This document shows, piece after piece, positions 12,015 to 23,772 of a stretch of DNA of 64,000 nucleotides. Each line of letters starts with the position of its first letter. The first letter of the stretch is position 1. The stretch comes from Neoarius graeffei. Lineage: Eukaryota; Chordata; Actinopteri; Siluriformes; Ariidae. Under the pieces are notes generated by a model that saw only the letters and a program-made list of their open reading frames with translations, searched no databases and was not told where the DNA came from. The stretch is from contig NC_083575.1 of assembly GCF_027579695.1 (NCBI RefSeq), forward strand, positions 38,698,154-38,762,153, read 5' to 3'. Both the position numbers and the translations under genes were made by a program.

Positions 12015-12780
12015 ATAGAGCCTGCAGAGCTCGACGAAGTCGTTATTGGGGAAGAGGGCTGAAATTAAATACCGGGCTTTCAGGTCCCTGAGGGAGGGAG
12101 AGAGGAAGTGAAGGAGAGAGGGAGAGGCTGAAGGGGAAGGATTTTGTCAGGACTTCATAAACATGTATATAGAGTGGAAACTCAGTGCCAGCATTCAGAC
12201 TGAGGAAAACTTTCCAGAACCGGCTGGAGGCAGGAGGTGAGAGAGAACAGAGCTCGCAAGCACAGAGTTTACAGGAAGGCCAGCCAAACAGCAATGATCT
12301 AGTACATGGAGAAGGCTAGAGCCTAAAAGCAGAAAGGATAAAATGAGGAAGAGTGAGGGCATTTTGACCACTGAAATAGGCGCCTATTAACCAAATTAGT
12401 TAAAATCAATATCAAATATATGTGCTTATCAAAAATTCCGTGTCCATGCGGCTCTACCTGTTTCTCCAGGTTCCCTGGTTTCCTCCTACCTCCCAAAAAC
12501 GTGCATGTAGGTGGATTGGCTATGCTAGATTACCCATAGATATAAAGGAGTGTGTAAAGAGGGTGTATTCCTGCCTCAGGCCCAGTGTTTCTGGGATCGT
12601 CTCTGGGCTACCATGATCCTGACCAGGAGATGAATGAATGAATGAATGAATGAATGGATATTGGTGCTTGAAGTCCAGAAGAGTTAGAATAGTTTGATCG
12701 AAGAGTTTTCACACACTGAATAGCTCGAAAATTTTCTGATAGTCATTATTCACATTAAATATAATTAATCAATGTTTAAA
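12015..12780. other. Unassigned stretch with SINE remnant and (GAAT)n
   Basis: 12060-12250 is GA-rich, with a TATA-like catgtatatagag near 12164 and a donor-like caggaggtgaga near 12231. 12440-12655 is a SINE-type 3' end (ggtgtattcctgcctcaggc) ending in an AATG/GAAT tetranucleotide run at 12628-12655. No coding evidence. Confidence 0.5.
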
Positions 12781-12926
12781 TAATATTGGCTGACTTTTTT
12801 TTCATGGTACATCAGATCTATTCCATTCGGCTAGCATGATATTGAACGAGATGAAGATGAGTTCAATATCATGCTAGCTGAATGGAATAGATCTGATATA
12901 CCATGAAAAAAAGCCAGCCAATATTA
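12781..12926. repeat. Near-perfect hairpin, ~67-bp arms
   Basis: The left arm 12781-12847 pairs with 12861-12926, leaving a 13-nt loop (12848-12860). Only a few mismatches or indels are visible. Flanking sequence to about 13340 looks like more of the same repeat. It may be the core of a MITE or an inverted-repeat RNA precursor. Confidence 0.85.
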
Positions 12927-13410
12927 TTATTATACATACACATTCAAAATTCTCTCAAAATCTTCCATATTTAATGAAGCAAACCTGGTGGCCATGTTTG
13001 TTTACAAATGGTCACAGTCGCTCGCTAGTACATAAGTATTACATGTAATATGCATCTTATGGCATTTTCAATTCACTGTGACAGTTTACCACGGGTTCTG
13101 CTCATGCGCAGCAGAAAACTCTCATTGAATATTCGCATCAGCTCCGACATGCGATGTTATGTCTTGACAACCATGCAATATCGTAAACCATATTCAACGC
13201 TTATTCTCCATTGGGTATAGTGATGTAATACATGTAGGATAAGTGATGTGCTCACGATATTGCATGCTATCAAACCAAATGAATGAAACCCGCTAGAAGG
13301 GAATAGAACATGTTTTATTCTATCGAGAAAGTGTCCTGGATGTATAATAATAATCAATATTACACTGTATCTCTATGCAAATATCAGTTTGTATAATCCT
13401 TACATTTATA

Positions 13411-15014
13411 CAGTGGGGCAAAAAAGTATTTAGTCAGTCACCAATTGTGCAAGTTCTCCCACTTAAAAAGATGAGAGAGGCCTGTAATTTTCATCATAGG
13501 TACACTTCAACTATGAGACAAAACGAGAAAAAAAAAAAATCCAGAAAATCACATTGTCTGATTTTTAAAGAATTTATTTGCAAATTATGGTGGAAAATAA
13601 GTATTTGGTCAATAACAAAAGTTTCTCAATACTTTGTTATATACCCGTTGTTGGCAATGACAGAGGTCAAACGTTTTCTGTAAGTCTTCACAAGGTTTTC
13701 ACACACTGTTGCTGGTATTTTGGCCCATTCCTCCATGCAGATCTCCTCTAGAGCAGTGATGTTTTGGGACTGTCGCTGGGCAACACGGACTTTCAACTCC
13801 CTCCAAAGATTTTCTATGGGGTTGAGATCTGGAGACTGGCTAGGCCACTCCAGGACCTTGAAATGCTTCTTACGAAGCCACTCCTTCGTTGCCTGGGCGG
13901 TGTGTTTGGGATCATTGTCATGCTGAAAGACCCAGCCACGTTTCATCTTCAGTGCCCTTGCTGATGGAAGGAGGTTTTCACTCAAAATCTCACGATACAT
14001 GGCCCCATTCATTCTTTCCTTTACACGGATCAGTCGTCCTGGTCCCTTTGCAGAAAAACAGCCCCAAAGCATGATGTTTCCACCCCCATGCTTCACAGTA
14101 GGTATGGTGTTCTTTGGATGCAACTCAGCATTCTTTCTCCTCCAAACACGACAAGTTGAGTTTTTACCAAAAGGTTCTATTTTGGTTTCATCTGACCATA
14201 TGACATTCTCCCAATCCTCTTCTGGATCATCCAAATGCTCCCTAGCAAACTTCAGATGGGCCTGGACATGTACTGGCTTAAGCAGGGGGACACGTCTGGC
14301 ACTGCAGGATTTGAGTCCCTGGCGGCGTAGTGTGTTACTGATGGTAGCCTTTGTTACTTTGGTCCCAGCTCTCTGCAGGTCATTCACTAGGTCCCCCCAT
14401 GTGGTTCTGGGATTTTTGCTCACCGTTCTTGTGATCATTTTGACCCCACGGGGTGAGGTCTTGCGTGGAGCCCCAGATCGAGGGAGATTATCAGTGGTCT
14501 TGTATGTCTTCCATTTTCTAATAATTGCTCCCACAGTTGATTTCTTCACACCAAGCTGCTTACCTATTGCAGATTCAGTCTTCCCAGCCTGGTGCAGGTC
14601 TACAATTTTGTTGCTGGTGTCCTTTGACAGCTCTTTGGTCTTGGCCATAGTGGAGTTTGGAGTGTGATTGTTTGAGGTTGTGGACAGGTGTCTTTTATAC
14701 TGATAACGAGTTCAAACAGGTGCCATTAATACAGGTAACGAGTGGAGGACAGAGGAGCCTCTTAAAGAAGAAGTTACAGGTCTGTGAGAGCCAGAAATCT
14801 TGCTTGTTTGTAGGTGACCAAATACTTATTTTACCAAGGAATTTACCAATTAATTCATTAAAAATCCTACAATGTGATTTCCTGGATTCTTTCCCCCCAT
14901 TCTGTCTCTCATAGTTGAAGTGTACCTATGATGAAAATTACAGGCCTCTCTCATCTTTTTAAGTGGGAGAACTTGCACAATTGGTGGCTGACTAAATACT
15001 TTTTTGCCCCACTG
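13411..15014 (-). mobile_element. Tc1-family transposon, copy B, apparently intact
   Basis: TIRs begin CAGTGGGGCAAAAAAGTATT and run about 108 bp with one mismatch that I can see. The left flank is TA (13409-13410); the right flank reads CA, a single change from TA. The 1,604-bp element has an uninterrupted transposase. This family differs from copies A, C and D. Confidence 0.96.
13626..14648 (-). CDS. Tc1 transposase, full length (DD34E)
   Basis: A 340-residue uninterrupted protein from ATG ([10 protein letters not shown]) to TAA, the usual Tc1 length. Order: an N-terminal paired-like DNA-binding region with two helix-turn-helix units (about 1-110) joined by a basic GRPR-like LPRSGAPRK stretch, then an RNase-H-like catalytic domain. 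Catalytic residues: D in [10 protein letters not shown], the first D in [10 protein letters not shown], and E in [11 protein letters not shown], with 34 residues between the last two. The K-H-G-G-G-N-I-M glycine box is also present. By family knowledge the enzyme binds the TIRs and moves the element by cut-and-paste into TA. It has no introns. With matching TIRs this copy could be active, or was recently; the sequence cannot show expression. Confidence 0.96.
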   Translation of the reverse strand: MAKTKELSKDTSNKIVDLHQAGKTESAIGKQLGVKKSTVGAIIRKWKTYKTTDNLPRSGAPRKTSPRGVKMITRTVSKNPRTTWGDLVNDLQRAGTKVTKATISNTLRRQGLKSCSARRVPLLKPVHVQAHLKFAREHLDDPEEDWENVIWSDETKIEPFGKNSTCRVWRRKNAELHPKNTIPTVKHGGGNIMLWGCFSAKGPGRLIRVKERMNGAMYREILSENLLPSARALKMKRGWVFQHDNDPKHTAQATKEWLRKKHFKVLEWPSQSPDLNPIENLWRELKVRVAQRQSQNITALEEICMEEWAKIPATVCENLVKTYRKRLTSVIANNGYITKY

Positions 15015-16586
15015 CAATTCATGCCATGGTTAATCGTACTTTTCAATAAAGTGTGTCAAGCAAGTAAATCTGGTAATACTGCCTCATTCTTCGTTTATTC
15101 ATATCTCATGCTAATCCACTCCTGCAGATGATGATGGTGTGATGGGTGATGTTTGTTTCTCTTGGTCTCAGCAGGCAAGCTGGCGCATTGGAATTTGATT
15201 TAGGCCCTGGCTCCTTCTCCATCCAGCCTCTGCCTGCAGTTGTCCACAGTGGGTGTAAAGTACTGTCTGGGGAATATGTTTCTGGTATGAAATATAGATG
15301 GGAGTCTGTGTGTGTACACGAGTGCATGCGTTAAGGACGAGGTGAGTGAGAGGTCATCTCTCTTTACCGCCAAAGACTTGGAAGTCATCCAAAGTGAGAG
15401 GAGCAGCAGGCTTTCCTTCTTTAGTTTATCCTACAGTGGTTCAGGGTGATCTGGGTTAGTATGAGTGGAGTGTGTATATGCAGAGATTATGATTTAGGTT
15501 CATCTGTGTGTTGTTCAAGATGGAGGCACAGACCATGGACAGTATGAGAGGAATTCAGGAGAACAATGTTACCCTGACCTTTATGAGTGAGAGACAGTTT
15601 GTTCTGCATGACTGATTTAATAAACTATACCTGATATATCACATGGGACCAAGGAACAGGCATCACTAACCAAAGCTTAAACCATTAGGTATGCAAGTAC
15701 TTGAAGCACTACCATACTAAAGTAATGATGCAGCAATGCAGTATCTTCGCTGAAAATAAAACTAGCCACAACTACACAGTGGTAAAGACCCTTTATTAGG
15801 GGTCCATGCATGAGGTCATGGAACCTTATTGTTTTGGATCATTTTTTTCTTCCTTAAAATGAATCAATCATGCAGGCCAAACTGTAAGTCATAGAGACAT
15901 GATACGTGGTCAGTAGAGTTCCTTTACACCACTCAGGCAAGCAAGATGGGGCACATCAGCCAACTGGTGGCCCTGTAGTGCAGGGTTTTGCTTTTTGGCT
16001 CGTATCTCATGAACTGTAATTCCGACAAACAGGACTCATTTCCCACCGCTTCCTTGTGTTCTCTCAAACAAAAAAGCCTCAAAAACCACTTAGTTTCTCC
16101 CTCTTTGCTTTTTGTGCTAATTTGCACAACATGCGAAACGTTCTTTTGTGAACTAATCCTAGGAATTTTAGCCTGTCTTTATCAATGTGGTGTCAAATTA
16201 CTCAGGAAAGTGTGAAATTCAATAATTATCAAAAATAAGTTGATATTTCTGGATAATATGGCTACCACATTCCAATCAATTCCAGGAAGCTAGAGCTGAA
16301 TTTCCTCAAACAGCTATAGCTCATGATTGGCACACAACGATTCGCCCAAGATATGAAAGGAATATACAGGCCAAGATTCTGAAGTCAGAAGCAAAGTTTG
16401 GGGTGTGGCCATATGCAGGAGGTGGAGCTAAGTTCAGATAACAGTTTCTCAGGAACCATAAGTCCAATCAAGCTGAAATTTGGAAAACTGCATCTCTGTG
16501 CTTATCTGTAACTGGAATCGTGATGATGGAACTGGTAAGAACTGGACACTTGGGATGATATTTGTGAACGATGCTTGGACCCTTAA

Positions 16587-16600
<14 letters not shown>
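15015..16600. other. Unassigned non-coding stretch
   Basis: No gene-like frame. The part from about 15780 to 16560 reads like a diverged interspersed repeat (phrases such as ttttggctcgtatctcatgaactg) but I cannot assign it. Confidence 0.5.
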
Positions 16601-16628
<28 letters not shown>

Positions 16629-16976
16629 CATCTCATTATCTCTAGCCGCTTTATCCTTCTACAGGGTCGCAGGCAAGCTGCAGCCCATCCCAGCTGACCA
16701 CGGGCAAAAGGCGGGGTACACCCTGGACAAGTCTCCAGGTCATCACAGGGCTGACACATAGACACAGACAACCATTCACACCTACGGTCAATTTAGAGTC
16801 ACCAGTTAACCTAACCTGCATGTCTTTGGACTGTGGGGGAAACCGGAGCAAACCCACGCGGACACGGGGAGAACATGCAAACTCCGCACAGAAAGGCCCT
16901 CGCCGGCCACGGGGCTCGAACTCAGACCTTCTTGCTGTGAGGCGACAGCACTAACCACTACACCACCGTGCCGCCC
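16594..16976 (-). mobile_element. SINE embedded in an AT microsatellite
   Basis: Main-family SINE on the minus strand (about 16625-16975), with AT runs on both sides (16594-16624 and 16978-17008). It lacks part of the consensus (a 10-bp gap near 16852), so it is slightly decayed. The AT context hides any target duplication. Confidence 0.8.
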
Positions 16977-17009
<33 letters not shown>

Positions 17010-17887
17010 GAGTGATTCCACGCTTATGGGTACTGAAATGGGGACATGAACTTATTTTTAAAAATTCACCTAAAACCATTTCTTTTTTTTTACCATCAGG
17101 TCACAAAACATGTAATCTTTAATGAATGATATGTTAAAAGATAACTTTAATTTTCTGAGATGTAATAAAAACATATTTATATGCCAAAGTCAGAACATAA
17201 CAGAAGTGTTGTGGACATATATATTCTCAATTTTAACAATGTAGAATTACTTTTTGAAACATAGGAAGGTGATGTTTTAGCAAATATAATTAATAAAAAT
17301 GTGTAGTAGAATAAACATACACATTCTTTCAATAAGATTAACATGGTATATAGCTAGATTGTAATTAATTTGTAACAGACGCGAGATGGACAATCGTAAC
17401 AGAAGTAATGTAACAGACATCATTTTGGAACTCATAGGCTTGACGTTGGCATATAAATATGTTTTTATTACATCTCAGAAAATTAAAGTTATCTTTTAAC
17501 ATATCATTCATTAAAGATTACATGTTTTGTGACCTGATGGTAAAAAAAGAAATGGTTTTAGGTGAATAAGTTATGGCCCTTTTCCACTACCCTTTTTCAG
17601 CTCACTTCAGCTCGCTTCAGCTCACTTCAGCCCGGCACGGCTCGCGTTTCGACTACCAAAAACCGGCACGACTCAGCTCGTTTCAGCCCTGCTTAGCCCC
17701 TAAAACTCGCACCGTTTTGGAGTGGGGCTGAAGCGAGCCAAACCGTGCTGACTGAGGTTGGGGGCGTGAGCAGACACTCCCCTGTGCACTGATTGGTGAG
17801 GAGGCGTGTCCTCACATGCCCACACACGCCCCGCGAGCGCGCTGGGATCTGTAAACACCGCAAACCCGGAAGAAGAATAATTACGAA

Positions 17888-18016
17888 TTACGAGAATTTC
17901 TGAAGCCTTATGCGCCTCGCCTCATCTATACGCTCTTGCCAGTATCTGTTGGCGTTGTCAGTGACAACAAGCCACAGCACCAAGACCAGCCACACTAACG
18001 ACTCCATGTCCTCCAT
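17888..18016 (-). CDS. Short ORF, possible first exon of a Harbinger protein
   Basis: 42 residues starting MEDMESLVWLVLVLWLVV, followed by NRYWQERIDEARRIR. It lies in the unique part of the Harbinger-type element. A short hydrophobic start followed by an R/E-rich helix is what I would expect at the N-terminus of a fish Harbinger transposase, but this is recognition by eye. No catalytic domain is present, so the element would depend on a partner. Confidence 0.35.
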   Translation of the reverse strand: MEDMESLVWLVLVLWLVVTDNANRYWQERIDEARRIRLQKFS

Positions 18017-18118
18017 GTTTATTGTTTACTCTCCGGGTCGTGAGATACCGCTTAAAAGATCACTGAATCAGTGACATACAGAGCATCGTGGACGAGTTCG
18101 CGGAGCGCAAGGCTCGCC

Positions 18119-18520
18119 GTATGCCCTTCAAATAATGCGCGCAGTAGGCTATTGATGTTTTTTTTATAAGCCATGTACAGTATGTCACCTAATGTTTTTT
18201 TGTTTCTGAGTTACATGTTCGTTTGAAGGACTTAATGTACAAAATAACATAGTTGCACCCCGTAGTGTTGAAATTGGTAAACACAGTGCATTCAGTGAGG
18301 TTTGCACCGCCCTCCTTTTATTTCTGACTCTTCCTGTCACCACTCTGAGCGCTCATTCGTATGCCCTTCAAATAATGTGCGCAGTATAGGCTATTGATGT
18401 TTTATTATGAGCCATGTACAGTATCCTAATGTTTTTTGTTTCTGAGTTACATGTTCGTTTGAAGGACTTGATGTACTAAATAACATAGTTGCACCCGGTA
18501 GTGTTGAAATTGGTAAACAC
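18119..18520. repeat. Two-copy direct repeat, ~240-bp period
   Basis: 18119-18285 and 18359-18520 both start gtatgcccttcaaataatg and end in tgaaattggtaaacac, with small indels. This is a tandem duplication within the Harbinger element. Confidence 0.9.
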
Positions 18521-18908
18521 CGCAGTTGCGGACATTTTGTAGCCTAAAATGATGTTATGATAAGCTTTAATAAAGGGCCCGGTCATTTGCCCCGCCCCCG
18601 GCCCGGCTCTGACTTGTTCCGCCACTGTCACTGATGTCACTGTTTGCGCTGCTTAACGACATCACGTGACGTCCACCCACTTTCGCTAACTCCACCCAAT
18701 GTGTCCACCCACTTCCAGCCAGCACGGTTCAGCGCGGTTGTAGTCGAAATGCAACTCCAACAGCCCCGCTCAGCTCGACTCAGCTCGACTCGGCACGGCA
18801 CGGCTCAGCCGCGTTTGTAGTGGAAAAGCGGCATTAATGTCCCCATTTCAGTACCCATAAGCGTGGAATCACTCATATATATATATATATAAATTATATA
18901 TAAATAAA

Positions 18909-19741
18909 AGTGCTGTCAAGCGATTAAAATATTTAATCGCGATTAATGTCGCGACTGTCATAGTTAACTCGCGATTAATCGCAATTTAATCTCACATTTT
19001 TGTCACATGAAAAACCATTGTAATTCTCTTATCAGCATAAAAAAGTGAATGGGCTTGCTTTGTACCAATGTTTTTTTTTTTTTTATTGCAGAGCATAACA
19101 CGTCTTGTCACAGCCACTGACATCCATAACTTCCATATTAGATGAGAAAACCAAGGGATGAAAAATAAAGTGCATATCACTGTGAAAATAAAAAAATGTT
19201 TTATTTTACTCTTCATTAGTTTCTTTTGAAGAGAAGTATTTGCCATAAAAGAAGAAAAAAAACAGATAAAAATAAAAACATTCATCATACGTTCAAAAAC
19301 GTTCATCATAGTGTGGCACTGTATTATCTAATTCTCACTGCTTATAACTCTACACCTACCCGGTGGAGCTGAGCTGGGAAACTGAAGACTGAAGGAACAG
19401 TACTAAAAAATATTTTTCCAGTCTCACCTGTGAAAGGTAATCCCATGCGATCTCGTTTGGACGGTAAACCTGTTGGTACAGTTAAACGCAGCACATGAAT
19501 GAGGTATCTTTATTCTCCACTTTGCCCCATCCAATATGGCGGTGAGGATGTTTGTGTGTCTATGCCTTTCTCCATCACTCACACGTACTCTTATTGAAGC
19601 AGCGCGCGACAAGCCTCAACAGGAACTACGGGTGACTCGCAGGGCCAAATTAGAATTTGCGTTAACGGCACTATTTTTTTTTAATCGCGATAAATTGAGA
19701 TTGCGTTAACGCGTTATTATCGCGTTAACTTTGACAGCACT
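18909..19741. mobile_element. hAT-like non-autonomous element carrying a THAP exon
   Basis: Termini AGTGCTGTCAAGCGATTAA (18909) and ...TTTGACAGCACT (to 19741), followed inside by gcgattaatcgc words and, at the right, gcgttaacgcg words. No clear target duplication survives. The interior at about 19401-19600 matches 59284-59460 of another element (promoter-like DNA plus a THAP exon). Confidence 0.7.
19428..19507 (-). pseudogene. THAP first exon, start codon lost (captured)
   Basis: Reads PHSCAAFNCTNRFTVQ...GITFH then splits at a donor (cacag/gtgag). C-x4-C-x-N-R and a F-H near the end match the N-terminal half of a THAP zinc-coordinating domain. The start codon is ATA here; the sister copy at 59306-59385 has ATG. 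The open frame extends upstream to 19612 only by chance. It is the first exon of a THAP gene carried in a transposon. Confidence 0.75.
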
Positions 19742-20784
19742 TATATCAGTTATAAAACATCAGATGAAATAAAGTACCCCAAAACTGTAATATTTGCTTC
19801 CTTTCATATCTCTAGGTCAGAAGAAGAAATATACTTATAAGCTTTGCAATACTTACTGTTCTGAAACTGATCATTAATACCATTTACAATTGATACAACA
19901 CCACACATCTTAAACCACCTCAGATGCTTGACGTTGGACCGGAAGTGCTCTCACAATGCCTTGCTGAGAACATATTCATTTCACTTTTGAACCAAAGAAA
20001 CTAATAAATTGCAATGAATGTCTCATTGTGCATGGTCTGAGATTCGGAAAATGCCTAACCTAGCAATGAGGCCATATCTGTAAATAATATCTGTAAGAGC
20101 GAGAGAGAGAAACCAGAAGCTCAAAAAAAAAAAAAAGATTCAATAAAGGGGTCTTGTTTCACTGCATGGAATACACTTGATGATTTTATTGGTAATATTA
20201 AGACAATGAAGCATTCACGAAGCACCAATAATGACAACTACAAGCATTGTATTCATTGGCTTTTAAAAACTGAAGTTATGCAAAAGACAAAAGCATGAAA
20301 GTGGAAAGCAAAAAAGGTCAGGGAGTAAACACAGACACTTCATCATTGAAACACCCCAATTCTATCCAGCTGATAGAAAGAAAGAACAAAAAGAAAAGGA
20401 GGAATATAATTAGAGTTAGTCTATATTTGTCTGATGAGAGCTTCTCCAGCCTGTGTCTTTTGATACGGACATTGTGATTGGTCAGGACATAAAAAAAGCA
20501 TTCTGGGATGCACAATGACAACCATTAGTGCCCATCATTGTCAAGCCCTGTCAGCACGTCGCCTGTATTCATACAGCAACGAATGCGCGTGTAGAGCATT
20601 AAAGTGACACTACAGCGAACCACGTTTACATCACACTCATTGCATATTAGGGAGAAGAATTATGTAAACATGATTATCTTGTTAATGTGTTTGCATAAAA
20701 GTATTACACAACTCTCTTGACACTAATTCTAAAAATACAAATTCAAAGTCTGTAAAGTTAGAGCTTAGCATTATATACACACAC
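19742..20784. other. Unassigned stretch
   Basis: No supported gene or element. Short frames at 20295-20521 lack domain features. Confidence 0.5.
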
Positions 20785-21333
20785 ACTCACCGGCCACTTT
20801 AATAGGAACTTGTTCTTGATTCTAAGCTTCCTGTTCTTGGCTGGCAGGAGTGGAACCCAATGTGGTTTTCTGCTGTTGCATGCTGAGATGCTTTTCTGCT
20901 CACCACGGGTGTAAAGAGCGATTATACGAGTTACTATATCCTTCCTGGCAGCTCCAACCAATCTGGCCATATTCCTTTGACCTCTCTTATCAACAAGGCG
21001 TTTGTTTCCACCCACAGAACTGTCGCTCACTCAGTGTTTTTTGTTTTCTGCACCATTCTGTGTAAACTCTAGAGACTGTTGTGCATGAAAACACCAGAAG
21101 ATCAGCAGTTTCTGAAATACTCAAACCAGTCCATCTGGCACCAACACCCATGCCACAGTGAAAGTCACACTTCTTTGAGATCACAATTTTTCCCCATTCA
21201 GATGTTTGAAGTGAACATTAACCGAAGCTCTTGACTTGTAGCTGCATGATTTTATGCATCGTGCTGCTGTCAAGGCATTGGTTGATTAGATAACTGCAGG
21301 TGTATGGGAGTTCCTAATAAAGTGGCCGGTGAA
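20785..21333 (-). mobile_element. Tc1-related deletion derivative with HTH remnant
   Basis: Ends TCACCGGCCACTTTA at left and its complement at right (taaagtggccggtga, to about 21332). Minus-strand frames at 20990-21184 and 20758-21030 together read like a Tc1 N-terminus: ...LSISETADLLVFS-TTVSRVY-EW and later QRNMARLVGAARKDIVTRI. These are the two helix-turn-helix units. The catalytic DDE domain is deleted, so this is a mini-element with decayed frames. Confidence 0.75.
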
Positions 21334-23318
21334 ATAAGTTAAGCCAAGCTAAACTTAACCTAAAATCAAAGGTAAAGTTTGGCTGAGACTTTCTCGAGAC
21401 CATGCTCCTCCTCTACGTAGTACTGAAGGCTCATAGTCAATCCTAAAATTTATTCTTCTTGATAAATCTTTAACTCTCATACCGACAAAAACATCTAAAT
21501 CTCACTTTATAGGGCAAAATATAACTTTATATAAGCGTGTACGCGAACAAAGCAGAGAGCCGACATCCCTTATTTTTCTGTAATCGTGGTACAAGACCTG
21601 CTTTACAGTTCATATGGGCAGCATGTGGCACTGCCATGTCTGACACATGCAACTTTCCCATAGGGAACAAAGTGTAAGAAGAGTTTCCCCAGTACAGAGA
21701 AGCTGCTTTCAGATTACACGAGTCATTTGATACAGAAAACCCCACAGTTTTAGATCATAATTATGAGGCACACTTTAAAAGCGACTTTAAAAAAACAAAA
21801 CAAAACAAAACCGTATTCTTTGTCGCCCCGGCTCACCACCTTAGACTATTTAAAAATCAGCCGACAATGCCTGAAGACAAGGAGTGAACCAAATACACAA
21901 TGGCCCCTGGCCATTAAACATGCCGCCTCAACCCTTAACCAAATAATGGCCAATTGTGGTTTTTAACTCCACCCTGCTCCCGACAGCAAGACAACAGAGT
22001 GCTCAAAACGTTTCAATGGAGCCCAGTGTTAGCCTCTTGCTAATGCTAACTTTAGCATAGCGCCCAAACAGTGTGGAAGCCAGGCAGACTACGCAAACAA
22101 CAGCATTTCTGCTTTCAGCTCGACATATCCGAAAAAGAGGGTGATACCTAGGATGTGGTTGGACTGGGGAGGAAAGGAAAGGGGGGAGAAGAAAAAAAAA
22201 AAGTCCCTCTACTCTATATTTTCATAGAGCCCATCAAGAAACACAGACTGGTCCTTTTAGCAGGTGGTAAATTTAGAGGCTAGGTTAGTAAATTTAGCCT
22301 GTGATTAGTGCCTGTAGGGCAGGGCAGGGTGTAACTGCCAGGACAGGCTCATTTGCTGAGTGGTAGCACAGAAAGACCCATGTGTATGTGTGTGAGCAGG
22401 CCACATCATTCTAAATTACAAAACCTGAGAGTGTCAAAGCAGGAGATGGAAGGAATAAGGCACAGGTTGTCATTAAGAATTTAGGGACTAACTTGTAACA
22501 CATCAACACCTTATTAAATTACAGTCCTTCTAATGTTTAGCACACAGAACACAAGTGTAACAGATTTGTTTTGTGGAGTCACTGCAGTCAGTCAGTCATT
22601 AAAAAGTGAAAACAGGGAGGATATAAAAAGGTCTTATATCCTTTTTTTTTTAAATTCAAGAATCAGGTTCGTGCAGACACTTTCAGTTGCTATAAATGCA
22701 TATTACTCACAACACATTTACGCGGTTTTGAAATGTTGCATTGGTTAAAACGTTAGAGAGACATGATGGAAACCTCTCAAATACAAGTAAAGCTCACAAA
22801 CACACCTTTGGTCGATGATCCTCAAAAACACAAACATTAAACAAATCACGTCTATTGTAGCATAGTATTATGCATAAGATAAACTCTGAGTTGACCTGAG
22901 CAGCTTTCTATATAGTTTAATATAGTAGTAACTCTTATGACATTAAACTCAATACTTGACTTTAGGTTGGCCTTTATTTGTCCTATAGCAAAAATATTTA
23001 TTATCCTTTCCAAGGACTGAATCTAAGGATGCTTTCACGTAATGCAGCATTTAGTCTGTTTCAATAGAGCCCTGGTGTATTTTCTTCCTCTGCGAGGTGT
23101 GTTTAGGCAGCGAGAGTGAGACCACAGCAATCACGCTCAGGTTCGGACCAGAACGACCTGTCCGAGACCGTCTCGGTCTGTTTGCGACGAACTCTAGTGT
23201 GGTTTGATTACCATGAGAAACCCTGAATCAATCCAACTGCAGGTAGAAAAATCAAACATGCTGTGTATTATGGGTTGCAGGTAACATTTTTTTTTCCAGC
23301 TGTTACTGCTGGATGTAA
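21334..23318. other. Unassigned stretch, possible 3' flank of socs5
   Basis: No gene-like frame. AATAAA hexamers on the minus strand occur near 22977, 22995 and 21447, so part of it could be distal 3' UTR. This is unproven. Confidence 0.35.
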
Positions 23319-23462
23319 TAGACCCTTTTTCAGCGTCACGTGATCAAACAGTTGCGCGTGCACCCTGGCAACAGAAGCAGTAAGCTTCCCAATTGATTCT
23401 GGGACAGACTAGCCTACTTATCAATCATTTAAACGTGGATATATACTGTTCTCAGCATCAAC

Positions 23463-23655
23463 ATGTCTGGTTGTTGCGTATACGGTTGCACGAATCGCTA
23501 TTCCACCGGCGGACTAAAGTTTTATAGGATTCCTAAAGGATCACACCCATTTCAGAGCAACAGACGGCGGCTGTAGCTGCAGGCGATTAAACGTGTGGAC
23601 TGGAATGAGGACATAATAACAAATGCTCATGTCTGTAGCGCCCACTTTATATCAG
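23463..23655 (+). pseudogene. THAP exon, left-arm copy
   Basis: Starts MSGCCVYGCTNRYSTGGLKF: C-x4-C-x-N then F-Y-R-I-P, a THAP N-terminus. A TAG interrupts at 23574-23576, where the right-arm copy has TGG. Past the stop the frame continues to a V-C-S-A-H-F motif (C-x2-H, the second zinc half) and ends at a good donor, tatcag/gtaagg, at 23655. The exon therefore encodes a whole THAP domain with one nonsense change. It could be the DNA-binding exon of the element's own transposase. Confidence 0.8.
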
Positions 23656-23772
23656 GTAAGGTTATCTATCTACTGATTTTACTGGCAGCCTTGTTTACAT
23701 TAGTGATTACCTGCATGGTGTAGAATAATGCAAACAAGGCTTCCAGTAAAATCAGTAGACAGATAACCTTAC

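Larger units (their letters stand above)
17574..18833. mobile_element. PIF/Harbinger-type element, non-autonomous
   Basis: Ends TGGCCCTTTTCCACTAC and GTAGTGGAAAAGCGGCA are inverted repeats. The target triplet TTA flanks both sides (17571-17573, 18834-18836) and the foldback sequence resumes correctly across it. A TWA duplication is typical of PIF/Harbinger. Sub-terminal regions hold repeated cagctc/cggcac words. A direct duplication of about 165 bp lies inside (18119-18285 and 18359-18520). Confidence 0.85.
17009..18875. mobile_element. Foldback element split by a Harbinger insertion
   Basis: Termini TGAGTGATTCCACGCTTATG (17009) and its complement (to 18875) are perfect. The arms continue inward: 17085-17190 pairs with about 17450-17560. 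The right arm is broken at 17573, where another element (17574-18833) begins, and resumes at 18834. No protein is encoded. Confidence 0.85.

Noticed and set aside
12060..12250. Host first exon with TATA and donor
   Set aside because: Only isolated motif matches in GA-rich DNA; no coding or downstream exon support.
13999..14667. 222-residue plus-strand ORF
   Set aside because: Antisense shadow of the intact Tc1 transposase.
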